The notes under the pieces were generated by a model that was not told the origin of the DNA, made no database searches, and saw only the letters and a list, made by a program, of their open reading frames with translations. The position numbers were made by a program, and so were the translations under genes. DNA of 49,179 bases from Bacteroidota bacterium. GTDB taxonomy: Bacteria > Bacteroidota > Bacteroidia > Chitinophagales > Chitinophagaceae. Shown one piece after another: positions 17,841-25,859 of the stretch; the stretch's first letter is position 1, and each line of letters starts with the position of its first letter. The stretch spans positions 1 through 49,179 of the forward strand of contig JAUZOA010000033.1 in NCBI GenBank assembly GCA_030706685.1, in the 5' to 3' direction.

Positions 17841-18394
17841 TTTTCCAACTCTCTCACCACCCTGCTCACCGGCAATCCCATTACATTATAAAAATCACCA
17901 TTGACTGATTTAATCCCTACTACTCCTATCCATTCCTGTATGGCATAGGCTCCGGCTTTGTCATAAGGCTTGTATTTATCGACATAAAATTCTATCTGTT
18001 CCACAGAAAGATCATGGAACTGTACTTCAGTGGTATCGGCGAAAGCAATTTCTTTATCACCCTGCCTGATCACTACACCGGTTATCACTTCGTGTTTTTC
18101 GCCCGACAAAGCGACAAGGATACTTATAGCTTCCTCCCGGTGGACCGGCTTCCCGATGATATGGTCATTCAATACAACGATCGTGTCGGCAGCAAGGATT
18201 ATCTGATCATTCTTCTTTTTTTGTTGCACCGCTATGGCCTTGTTTCTTGCAATGTAAATAGCTATTCCATCCGGTTCCAAACCCGGCGGGAATCTCTCAT
18301 CGGTTTCTTCCACAAAGACTTCGAAAGGCACTTCGGCCCATTCCAATAATTGTTTACGCCTGGGCGACCCGGATGCAAGGATGATTGTATTCAT
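17819..18394 (-). CDS. maf: Maf-family nucleoside triphosphate pyrophosphatase
   Basis: This 191-residue cytosolic house-cleaning enzyme hydrolyses non-canonical or methylated NTPs (dTTP/UTP or m7GTP type). It shows the Maf P-loop-like SGSPRRKQLL (residues 8-17), then EETDERFP, AADTIV, GKPVHREEA and the late KPYDKAGAYAIQEWIG, which matches the YhdE (dTTPase) subgroup. The ATG overlaps the stop of the upstream ubiA-like gene (ATGA, 4 bases), so they are translationally coupled. The final residues (FNGSMV) are encoded within a repeat word, so the C-terminus may have been replaced. Confidence 0.93.
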   Translation of the reverse strand: MNTIILASGSPRRKQLLEWAEVPFEVFVEETDERFPPGLEPDGIAIYIARNKAIAVQQKKKNDQIILAADTIVVLNDHIIGKPVHREEAISILVALSGEKHEVITGVVIRQGDKEIAFADTTEVQFHDLSVEQIEFYVDKYKPYDKAGAYAIQEWIGVVGIKSVNGDFYNVMGLPVSRVVRELEKFNGSMV

Positions 18395-19323
18395 AAATAG
18401 AAATAGAAAAAAATCATGGAAAGAGTACCTGTGAGCATAACGAATTTGATCCGGTTACTGAGGCTATGATATTCTTCCGTTGAGGAGGCTTTGAAAAGCC
18501 TGCGAAAAATCAAAGCCAGGGGGAAAATGACGAATAATATTCCATAAGTCACCAGCCACCACCAGCGGAACTGCAGGATATATACCTGGATAATAAGCAG
18601 CATGATTATTAAAACGATCATCCAAACGGCAATATAAACTTTGGTAGCATTGATCCCCCATACAATGGGCATGGTTCGCGAACCGTATTTGACATCGCCT
18701 TTTATATCTTCAATGTCCTTGATGGCTTCCCGGATCAATGAACTGATAAATGCGAAACCTGCATATAAAATAGCCAAACGAAAGAATTTGGGCTGTGTAT
18801 AGGTGCCGGGCTCAAAGGCATTCCCCACCGTTACTTTAGAAAAGAAAATAACCAGGATGGTCCATGCCGTCAGCAGGGAAATAACGATATTGCCTATCAG
18901 CAGGCTTTTTTTAAAATTGGTGGAATAAAACCATAGCAAAGCGACGCAGGCCATATTGGCCAGGATCAAGTACCATTTTTCAAAAACGGGAAGCGCCAGC
19001 GCTGTAAGAATGATGCCGGAAAAACTGAGAATAAAATGCCAGGCAATCGCCCAGCGCCGGTGAATGACCTTGTCCACCACCATCTTTTGCGGTTTATTTA
19101 CTTCATCAATATTAATATCAAAATAATCATTGATTATATATCCTGCTGATGCTATAAATAAAGAAGCCAGTACAAGAAATGCGAAGTGGAGTATGTCTTT
19201 TGCGGGTATAAGACCCCGGTATAAGGGGTAATAGATACAAAATTGAAAAAGAGCCTGTGTAAGGGCAATAAAAAAGAGATTGGGCAGGCGTATTAAACGG
19301 AGAAAAGCCGCGATCAATCTCAT
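18391..19323 (-). CDS. UbiA-superfamily prenyltransferase (geranylgeranylglycerol-phosphate synthase-like)
   Basis: This 310-residue polytopic membrane enzyme transfers a prenyl chain from a prenyl diphosphate. The first metal-binding motif is N65-D66-YFD69-INI-D73 (NDxxDxxxD), and the second is DIEDIKGDVKYG near residues 203-214. Seven to nine hydrophobic segments are present. The closest match by eye is the Bacteroidota group annotated as geranylgeranylglycerol-phosphate geranylgeranyltransferase-like; other members use quinone or heme substrates, so the acceptor is uncertain. It overlaps maf by 4 bases and follows the KdsC-like gene by 87 bases. Confidence 0.87.
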   Translation of the reverse strand: MRLIAAFLRLIRLPNLFFIALTQALFQFCIYYPLYRGLIPAKDILHFAFLVLASLFIASAGYIINDYFDINIDEVNKPQKMVVDKVIHRRWAIAWHFILSFSGIILTALALPVFEKWYLILANMACVALLWFYSTNFKKSLLIGNIVISLLTAWTILVIFFSKVTVGNAFEPGTYTQPKFFRLAILYAGFAFISSLIREAIKDIEDIKGDVKYGSRTMPIVWGINATKVYIAVWMIVLIIMLLIIQVYILQFRWWWLVTYGILFVIFPLALIFRRLFKASSTEEYHSLSNRIKFVMLTGTLSMIFFYFYL

Positions 19324-19410
19324 GAATTAAAATTTGCTGAAAGATACTGCACAACGACGAAATAAGAAGACAGGTATGAATCCAAAAACAATTTGCCTTT
19401 CAATTATTTT

Positions 19411-19935
19411 TTAGCTGGAAGTTACATCCCCCCTGTACTGCCAGTGGTCGTTCTGCTTCAGCACCTTCTCAATCACATCGCGGGCGCAGCCATAACCACC
19501 CCTGGCCGGAGAAACATACTGCACGGCTTCCTGTATTTCGGCAGACGCATCAGCGGGACACGCAGCAAGGCCCACTACTGACATAGCAGGCAGATCAGGC
19601 AGGTCGTCTCCCATAAACAAGACCTCCGCTGGTTCGAGACTGTTTTTTTTCATATAGGATGAAACCAAAGTTTTTTTATCCTGTACAGACATATGCACTT
19701 CTGTAATCCCAAGTTTATTGAGACGATCAATGACGGGGGAAGGGCTACTGCCGGAAATAACCAGTATGCGATAGCCGGATTTAACGGCCAATTGCAAAGC
19801 AAACCCGTCTTTAATGCTCATAGTTCTTGCCTGCAGGCCGTTTTCCAAAACCAATACGGAACCATCGGTCAATACACCATCAACATCAAAAATGAAAGTG
19901 GTGATATTTTTAAAAAGCGGAAGAATATTGTCCAT
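19411..19935 (-). CDS. KdsC-like HAD phosphatase (3-deoxy-D-manno-octulosonate 8-phosphate phosphatase family)
   Basis: This 174-residue protein is a C0-type HAD hydrolase. Nucleophile and acid Asp are D17 and D19 in FIFDVDGVLTDG, then SGSS, a conserved Lys (QDKK) and the metal-binding FMGDDLPDL. Size and motif order match KdsC, which dephosphorylates KDO-8-phosphate for lipopolysaccharide core synthesis, and it likely forms a tetramer. It sits between a ferredoxin and a UbiA prenyltransferase rather than with kdsA/kdsB, so a different phosphosugar cannot be excluded. Confidence 0.88.
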   Translation of the reverse strand: MDNILPLFKNITTFIFDVDGVLTDGSVLVLENGLQARTMSIKDGFALQLAVKSGYRILVISGSSPSPVIDRLNKLGITEVHMSVQDKKTLVSSYMKKNSLEPAEVLFMGDDLPDLPAMSVVGLAACPADASAEIQEAVQYVSPARGGYGCARDVIEKVLKQNDHWQYRGDVTSS

Positions 19936-19995
19936 ACATACAAGATCGGAACTTAAAACCGAAAATAGAACTATTACTTACGATGGCAATTCTTT

Positions 19996-20331
19996 TTACT
20001 CATCGGGGATCAGCGACTGGTCGGGCAAAGTGATTTCAATCTCTCCTTCGCCATCCAATAGTAATGACTGGCAACCCAGCCTTGAATTAAAACGGAAATG
20101 TACAACTCTTGCGAGAAAATCCTTTTCCCTGCGGCTTATTTCCTCAATATGATTCATTCCCTTTTCTACATATAAGTTGCAGGTGGTACAGGAACATACA
20201 CCGCCACAATTATGGTGCAATTCGATATCATGCCCAAGCACTATTTCCAAAAGGCTTTGCCCCGGTTCAATATGAGTCAGCATAATGGGCTCCAATCCCT
20301 TTTCTTCAAAATTGAACCTGATCGTGTACAT
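19996..20331 (-). CDS. Adrenodoxin-type 2Fe-2S ferredoxin
   Basis: This is a 111-residue cytosolic electron carrier. The cluster ligands are visible as CGGVCSCTTC (C42, C46 or C48, C51 by spacing C-x5-C-x2-C) and a distal C in RLGCQSLL. The context HNCGGVCSCTTC...RLGCQ matches vertebrate-type/Isc ferredoxins. It lies 60 bases upstream of the KdsC-like gene and 97 downstream of the DUF2520 gene. The redox partner is not encoded nearby; candidates are an Isc/Suf process or a monooxygenase elsewhere. Confidence 0.92.
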   Translation of the reverse strand: MYTIRFNFEEKGLEPIMLTHIEPGQSLLEIVLGHDIELHHNCGGVCSCTTCNLYVEKGMNHIEEISRREKDFLARVVHFRFNSRLGCQSLLLDGEGEIEITLPDQSLIPDE

Positions 20332-20360
20332 CTGTTTCTTTGATTTAATTCAAACCTAAA

Positions 20361-20416
20361 CCTATGAGGTTTTCTTTAAGCCCACATTAATGGCGCCATT
20401 TTTTTAACCTCATAGG
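20361..20416. repeat. Inverted repeat CCTATGAGGTT with central 12-bp palindrome
   Basis: CCTATGAGGTT (20361-20371) is perfectly complementary to AACCTCATAGG (20406-20416). The centre contains the perfect palindrome AATGGCGCCATT (20389-20400) followed by seven T residues. It lies between the DUF2520 and ferredoxin genes, both minus strand. Confidence 0.75.
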
Positions 20417-20428
20417 CTTGACTATTCC

Positions 20429-21193
20429 TTATTTATTTTGCTGGATGCTCTCCGTCAGTAGCAGATAGATATTCTTTAATTGCGGGTAGTTTTTCAGCAA
20501 TTGGAGATGTTTTTCCAATGTTTCTTTATCATGCCGGATGGCCGGGCCTGTCTGGGCCTGTTGGGGAGAAATATCTTTGATCCTTAAAGCAGTTTCTTCA
20601 ATAAGAGGTAATAACTGTTTAAAATCAAGACCTTCCTTCCTGCAGTATTCTTCCGCCAATGAATAGAGGTGGTTGGTAAAATTGCTTACGATGACTGCCG
20701 CCACGTGCAATTTTAGTCTTGAATCATCATCAGCCCGCAACACTTTCTCCCGGGCAATTGAATGGGCTAATTGCTCCAGTGTTTTGGTGGTTTTTTCATC
20801 ATTGCCATCAAAGAAAATAGGAATATCCGGCAATAGGGTCATTTCCTTACGAAGACTCTGGAGCGGATAAAAAACGCCGTAGTGGGAGGAGACTTTTCTT
20901 AATATGTCTTTGGATACGGCGGCGGCGGTATGAGCTACTATTTTTTTTGCGGGGATTGCCAATTCGGATGCAATATCCCCGATCGCATCATCAGCAACGG
21001 CGATGATATAAACTTCAGCATTCTTATTGATAAGGCTGATGTAGTTGGTAGATTCTGTATCCCATTCATAGGCAAGTTTGCTGGCAGCAGAAGCATTTCG
21101 GCTAACGACCTGCAAAATCCTGTGGCCCCCGGTTTTGAATTTTCTTCCCAGTACGGATGCTACATTTCCAGAACCAATAATTACTATATCCAT
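20429..21193 (-). CDS. DUF2520 Rossmann-fold protein (putative NADP-dependent oxidoreductase)
   Basis: This 254-residue protein has an N-terminal dinucleotide-binding site MDIVIIGSGNVASVLG (GxGxxA-like) followed by a VVSRNAS segment. The C-terminal all-helical domain contains the DUF2520 pattern HVAAVIVSNFTNHLYSLAE. The fold is like pyrroline-5-carboxylate reductase or ketopantoate reductase, but the substrate is unknown. It is the first gene of the minus-strand series leading to ferredoxin, KdsC, UbiA and Maf. Its start is only 17 bases from the divergent hydrolase start. Confidence 0.87.
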   Translation of the reverse strand: MDIVIIGSGNVASVLGRKFKTGGHRILQVVSRNASAASKLAYEWDTESTNYISLINKNAEVYIIAVADDAIGDIASELAIPAKKIVAHTAAAVSKDILRKVSSHYGVFYPLQSLRKEMTLLPDIPIFFDGNDEKTTKTLEQLAHSIAREKVLRADDDSRLKLHVAAVIVSNFTNHLYSLAEEYCRKEGLDFKQLLPLIEETALRIKDISPQQAQTGPAIRHDKETLEKHLQLLKNYPQLKNIYLLLTESIQQNK

Positions 21194-21196
21194 GGT

Positions 21197-21204
21197 TATA
21201 TTTG
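21197..21204 (+). promoter_or_regulatory. Perfect -7 box (TATATTTG) giving a probable leaderless alpha/beta hydrolase mRNA
   Basis: TATATTTG matches TAnnTTTG exactly and ends 6 bases before the ATG at 21211, so transcription would start at or next to the start codon. No clear -33 TTG is seen at the expected distance, and the box lies in the 17-base gap between divergent genes. Confidence 0.4.
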
Positions 21205-21210
21205 CAGGTT

Positions 21211-22053
21211 ATGAAGTTAAGTCAGCGTTTTGCTTTGAAGCTAATCCGCGCAAAATTCAAACTTCTTTCCGCTATCTCCAAAAAGAAAGCTGCTCAACAG
21301 GCGTTCCGGCTTTTTTGTACACCGCCCACACGTGATAAAAAAGAATTGGCTCCAATTTTCGTGGAGGCAGAAGAACTTCGGTTCCGGCTTGCTCTGTATG
21401 ATGTCGTTGGTTACAGGTGGAATAAGGGCGGCCGGGGAAAGGTTTTAATCCTTCATGGATTTGAATCTACCGCTATCAATTTCGCGGCTTATATTCAGCC
21501 ATTGATTCAAAAAGGGTATGAAGTACTCGCGTTTGACGCGCCCGCCCATGGCCGCAGCAGCGGTAAACGAATTACAACACTTATTTACAGGGATCTCATC
21601 AAATATATTCAGGAGCAGTATGGCCCTTTACAATCTTATATGGGGCACTCTCTCGGCGGTTTTGCTTTATGCCTGGCCCTCTTTGAAATACCGCACGATG
21701 AAAATTCCAGGGTCGCTTTGATAGCCCCTGCCTCAGAGACGAGTACGGCTATTGATAATTTCTTTGATTTTCTACGGCTGGATGATAAAGTGAGAAAAGA
21801 ATTTGAAAATCTCATAACGGTCATCAGCGGTCACCCGGTTTCCTGGTTTTCTATTAGCAGAACCATGAAAAATATACGGGCAAAAATACTATGGGTGCAT
21901 GACGAAACGGATGCTGTCACGCCATTACGGGACGCTTTAAAGGTAAAAGCGGAAAACTATTCTAACGTACAATTCGTAATTACTAAAGGGCTCGGCCATA
22001 GCAGGATTTACCGTGATACGGAAGTAATCAGGATTGTCACGGATTTTCTGTGA
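21211..22053 (+). CDS. Alpha/beta hydrolase
   Basis: This 280-residue hydrolase has an oxyanion-hole region LHGFEST, a strand-5 FDAPAHGRS and the nucleophile elbow GHSLGG with Ser147. The late WVHDETDAVTP holds the acid Asp, and GLGHSRIYRD holds the His. The substrate is not deducible. The ATG at 21211 is used rather than an upstream TTG. It is followed after 15 bases by the SGNH hydrolase gene, so the pair is probably an operon. The protein has no obvious signal peptide but does have a basic N-terminus. Confidence 0.88.
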   Translation: MKLSQRFALKLIRAKFKLLSAISKKKAAQQAFRLFCTPPTRDKKELAPIFVEAEELRFRLALYDVVGYRWNKGGRGKVLILHGFESTAINFAAYIQPLIQKGYEVLAFDAPAHGRSSGKRITTLIYRDLIKYIQEQYGPLQSYMGHSLGGFALCLALFEIPHDENSRVALIAPASETSTAIDNFFDFLRLDDKVRKEFENLITVISGHPVSWFSISRTMKNIRAKILWVHDETDAVTPLRDALKVKAENYSNVQFVITKGLGHSRIYRDTEVIRIVTDFL

Positions 22054-22068
22054 TCCTTGCCCGTTTGT

Positions 22069-22797
22069 ATGCGAAAAATGATAATTCAAATAGCCATTTC
22101 CCGTGCCTTCACCCCACTTAGTTTGTTTCTTCTCCTTATTTTTATTATCGCAATGAAACAACCCTTGCAGGACAAAAGCCCGTTGCAGGAAGCTTATAGC
22201 TATCTTGCTCTCGGCGATTCTTATACGATCGGTGAAAAAGTTGAAGCCCGTGACAATTTTCCCAGCCAGGTGACTGCACTATTAAACGAACAGGGAATCA
22301 GGTTTAACGATCCGGAAATAGTTGCACAAACTGGTTGGACCACGGATGAGTTGGAACAAGCTATTCAAAAAACAAAGCTTCGCCGGAACTATGATATCGT
22401 CACTATATTAATAGGGGTCAACAACCAGTACCGGGGAAGAAAAGTTGAGGATTATATCCCGGGGTTTGAATCCCTGCTCAGGCGCGCGATTCAATTGGCC
22501 GGCAATGATGCCAAGCATGTGATTGTTCTTTCTATTCCTGATTGGGGCGTTACTCCTTTTGCGGCCGGAAGAGACAGGATGCAAATCGCCAGGGAGATCA
22601 ATGCTTATAATGCGGCGAATAAGCAAATCGCTTTGCGGCACGGAGTTCATTATATTGATATAACACCATGGACAAGAGAAGCTGCCACCGACCACAATTT
22701 ACTGGCAGCAGACGGCTTACATCCTTCCGGTAAAGAATATGCAAAATGGGCGCACCCTGTATCGGGGATAATAGCAGGTATTTTAAGTGAAAAATAA
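22069..22797 (+). CDS. SGNH/GDSL hydrolase, membrane-anchored or exported
   Basis: This 242-residue esterase has block I LALGDSYTIG with catalytic Ser51, a block III GVNNQYRG, and block V DGLHPSGKEY with Asp and His. A hydrophobic N-terminal segment (about residues 12-29) followed by a polar region suggests an uncleaved or cleaved signal, so it would act in the periplasm. Candidate substrates are acyl or acetyl esters of sugars or lipids. The ATG at 22069 is chosen over a TTG four codons upstream. It is cotranscribed with the alpha/beta hydrolase. Confidence 0.87.
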   Translation: MRKMIIQIAISRAFTPLSLFLLLIFIIAMKQPLQDKSPLQEAYSYLALGDSYTIGEKVEARDNFPSQVTALLNEQGIRFNDPEIVAQTGWTTDELEQAIQKTKLRRNYDIVTILIGVNNQYRGRKVEDYIPGFESLLRRAIQLAGNDAKHVIVLSIPDWGVTPFAAGRDRMQIAREINAYNAANKQIALRHGVHYIDITPWTREAATDHNLLAADGLHPSGKEYAKWAHPVSGIIAGILSEK

Positions 22798-23160
22798 TAC
22801 TGTCATTTCCATATGCGTCTTGATTTTTGACCCGGTTATTTTAATGTCTTTTGCTGGTTGTAAAGACCAGCCTGCCCAAATCTTTACCACGAAGTTCATA
22901 GCTGCCGGTGCTTTGATGAATTGGAATTAAAATAATAAAGTGTCCCCCGAAACTACAGTTCCTGAATTTTTTATTAAAACTGCTATTATCCCGGAGCATA
23001 ACCGCTGAAAACCCTTAGTGGATAAGCATTCCAGGCAGTAAAAACTACCGCCCGGCTAACGATCAGTAGGGTCTTAAATGCCGGTTTCCCCAAAAAATTA
23101 ATATTCTTGTTATATTTTGCAGCCACGAAAAACGATTAGACAGTATAATATGGAGAGAAT
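22798..23160. other. Intergenic region upstream of topA, no gene seen
   Basis: This 363-base stretch has no coding signal that I can support. It holds a short imperfect hairpin GCTGGT/ACCAGC (22853-22871) and, near its end, TATATTTTG (23111-23119), a near match to the -7 box that may serve topA. I saw no U-tract terminator after the SGNH hydrolase gene. Confidence 0.5.
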
Positions 23161-25749
23161 ATGGCGAAAAACCTATTAATAGTCGAGAGCCCTGCGAAAG
23201 CGAAAACTATTGAAAAAATACTTGGCAAGGATTTCCAGGTAAAGAGTTGCTATGGGCATATACGCGACCTGGAAAAAGCCGGTATGGGCATTGATATTGA
23301 AAAGAATTTTAAGCCCCGCTATATTGTTCCGGAAGACAAAGAAAAAGTAGTCGCCGAATTAAAAAGATTGTCCGAAAAAAGCGGTGAAGTATGGCTGGCA
23401 ACGGATGAGGACCGTGAAGGAGAAGCCATCAGTTGGCACTTATGCGAAGTGCTGGGACTGGATCCGAAAAAGACAAAGCGGATCGTTTTTCATGAAATCA
23501 CCAGGCCCGCCATTAAAGAAGCCGTAGAGAATCCCCGGAAATTAGATATGAACCTGGTGATGGCGCAGCAGGCCCGGAGGATACTGGATCGTATTGTCGG
23601 GTTTGAACTTAGCCCTGTACTTTGGCGCAAGATCAGTATGCGCAATAATCTCAGCGCCGGTCGTGTGCAGAGCGTGGCAGTCAGACTGATTGCCGAAAGA
23701 GAAAGGGAGATCAACGCTTTTGTGCCTATGAGCACGTTCAGGCTGGAAGCCTTATTTACGGCAAAAGATATTTCAGATAAAAGTGTAACATTTAGCGCAG
23801 AAGGTAAAAAACAATCCAGCGCCGAAGATGCAGAAACATTTCTGAAAAGCTGTATCGGTGCCGACTATAAGGTGGCGGATATACAGGTAAAGCCCGGCAA
23901 ACGTTCCCCCGCGCCTCCTTTTACAACATCTACTTTACAACAGGAAGCTTCGCGTAAACTGGGGTACGGAGTGGCGAGGACCATGCTGATCGCGCAAAAG
24001 CTTTATGAAAACGGGTACATTTCTTATATGCGTACCGATAGCGTGAACCTCAGCAATACAGTTCTTGGCGATATTACCAATACCGTCAAAAGCATGTATG
24101 GCGAGGAATATCACCAGTTCCGTAAATACAAGAATAAAAATGAAAGCGCGCAGGAAGCCCATGAAGCGATACGACCAACCTATATGAGCAATAGTACAGT
24201 GGATGAGGCGGATTGGAAACGTTTGTATGAATTAATATGGAAGAGAACGATGGCCAGCCAGATGGCGGATGCGGAACTGGAGAAGACTACGGCAAAGATT
24301 TCTATCTCGACAAATAAAGAGGAATTGACTGCTTCGGGTGAAGTACTCAAATTTGACGGGTTTTTAAAAGTGTACCGTGAAGACCGCGATGATGATGACG
24401 CGGAAGATGATGCGCAGGAAGGCATGTTGCCGCCACTGGCAGTTGGCCAGCAATTGCCAATGGTGACAATGAAAGCAACGGAGCGCTTCAGTCGTCCCCT
24501 TCCCCGCTACACAGAAGCTTCACTGGTGAAAAAGCTGGAAGAACTTGGCATTGGCCGCCCTTCCACCTACGCGCCTACTATTTCTACTATATTGAAAAGA
24601 GGTTATGTAGAAAAAAGAGACAAGGAAGGAGTAAAAAGAGATTATCGTGTTTTTGTCTTAAAAGGAGATAATATCCTCAAAGAGACAGAACAGGAAAATA
24701 CCGGCGCGGAAAAATCAAAGCTATTCCCTTCCGATCTTGGATTGGTGGTTACCGATTTCCTGGTTCAATACTTTGATGATATCATGGATTATGGTTTTAC
24801 AGCCAGGATTGAAGAAGAGTTTGACGAAGTGGCTGAAGGCAAGATGAAGTGGAACGCGATGATCAATGATTTTTACAGCCCCTTCAAGAAAGATGTGGAG
24901 AAGACAATTGAAACGGCTGAAAGAGCAAAGGGAGAAAGAGAACTTGGTATAGACCCGGTAAGCGGCAAGAAGATAGTGGCGCGAATGGGAAGATATGGAC
25001 CCATGGTGCAGATTGGCGAAGCCAGTGAAGAAGATAAACCTTACTTCGCTGCCTTGAAAAGGGATCAGAGCATTGAAACTATTACGCTGGAGGAAGCGCT
25101 CGACTTGTTTAAATTACCTCTTACCCTGGGTGAGTATGAAGGCGAAGAAGTATATGTGAATACAGGACGGTTCGGGCCTTATGTAAAATTTGGTGAACAG
25201 TATATTTCTATACCCAGGGGCGAGGATCCGTTGGAGATTGATATGGACAGGGCCATTGAGCTGATCGAAGAAAAAAAGAAAACAGACGCGCCGATAGCCA
25301 TGTATGAAGGTAAGCCTGTAACCAAAGGCAAAGGAAGATTCGGCCCCTATCTCAAATGGGAAGGCATGTTTATCAATGTTCCCAAGCGTTACAATTTTGA
25401 TGCATTACCTCAATCGGATATTGATGAATTGATCGCTGCTAAAGTAAAAAAAGAAGCTAACCGGTATATACAAAGATGGCCCGATGATAAGATATCTATC
25501 GAGAATGCCCGGTGGGGGCCCATCATCAAATGGGGTAAAAAAATTATCCGGCTTCCCAAAAAAGCTGATGAAACCAAATACACTGCCGATGATCTGAGGG
25601 ACCTCCCCCTGGAAGAAGTAAGGAAATGGATCGAGGCGGAAGTGCCTAACGCATTTGGAAAAAAATCGAAGAAACCTGCCGCCAGGAAAGAAAAGAAGCC
25701 TGTTGAAAAGAGAGCCCCGAAACCCGCGCCGAAGAAAAAGAAAGAATAA
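23161..25749 (+). CDS. topA: DNA topoisomerase I (type IA)
   Basis: This enzyme relaxes negative supercoils by transient cleavage of single strands. The N-terminal TOPRIM domain has the conserved Glu in LLIVESPAKAKT (E9) and the metal motif TDEDREGE (D82, D84, E86), and the nucleophile is Tyr289 in YISYMRTDSVNLS. The 862-residue protein has no C4 zinc fingers. Instead it has several C-terminal Topo-associated repeats of the GRFGPYVKFG type (about residues 610-825) and a Lys/Pro/Ala-rich tail suited to DNA binding. It is preceded by a 363-base gap and followed by a clean terminator. Confidence 0.97.
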   Translation: MAKNLLIVESPAKAKTIEKILGKDFQVKSCYGHIRDLEKAGMGIDIEKNFKPRYIVPEDKEKVVAELKRLSEKSGEVWLATDEDREGEAISWHLCEVLGLDPKKTKRIVFHEITRPAIKEAVENPRKLDMNLVMAQQARRILDRIVGFELSPVLWRKISMRNNLSAGRVQSVAVRLIAEREREINAFVPMSTFRLEALFTAKDISDKSVTFSAEGKKQSSAEDAETFLKSCIGADYKVADIQVKPGKRSPAPPFTTSTLQQEASRKLGYGVARTMLIAQKLYENGYISYMRTDSVNLSNTVLGDITNTVKSMYGEEYHQFRKYKNKNESAQEAHEAIRPTYMSNSTVDEADWKRLYELIWKRTMASQMADAELEKTTAKISISTNKEELTASGEVLKFDGFLKVYREDRDDDDAEDDAQEGMLPPLAVGQQLPMVTMKATERFSRPLPRYTEASLVKKLEELGIGRPSTYAPTISTILKRGYVEKRDKEGVKRDYRVFVLKGDNILKETEQENTGAEKSKLFPSDLGLVVTDFLVQYFDDIMDYGFTARIEEEFDEVAEGKMKWNAMINDFYSPFKKDVEKTIETAERAKGERELGIDPVSGKKIVARMGRYGPMVQIGEASEEDKPYFAALKRDQSIETITLEEALDLFKLPLTLGEYEGEEVYVNTGRFGPYVKFGEQYISIPRGEDPLEIDMDRAIELIEEKKKTDAPIAMYEGKPVTKGKGRFGPYLKWEGMFINVPKRYNFDALPQSDIDELIAAKVKKEANRYIQRWPDDKISIENARWGPIIKWGKKIIRLPKKADETKYTADDLRDLPLEEVRKWIEAEVPNAFGKKSKKPAARKEKKPVEKRAPKPAPKKKKE

Positions 25750-25795
25750 GAATACTAAGTCACTAAGAAGTGATTTTTTTTATAGAATAAGAAAA

Positions 25796-25833
25796 GCCCT
25801 GTCTCCATACAAAACAGGAGACAGGGCCTTTTT
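25796..25833. terminator. Bidirectional intrinsic terminator between topA and the DUF4382 gene
   Basis: GCCCTGTCTCC (25796-25806) and GGAGACAGGGC (25817-25827) form a perfect 11-bp stem. T residues follow on the plus strand (25829-25833), and an A run precedes it (25792-25795) that becomes TTTT on the minus strand. It sits between convergent genes. Confidence 0.92.
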
Positions 25834-25859
25834 ATTGTTTGTTTGTTTTCCAAGGGCTT

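Noticed and set aside
22853-22871. Short hairpin GCTGGT/ACCAGC as a terminator for the SGNH hydrolase gene
   Set aside because: The stem is only six pairs and no T-tract follows.
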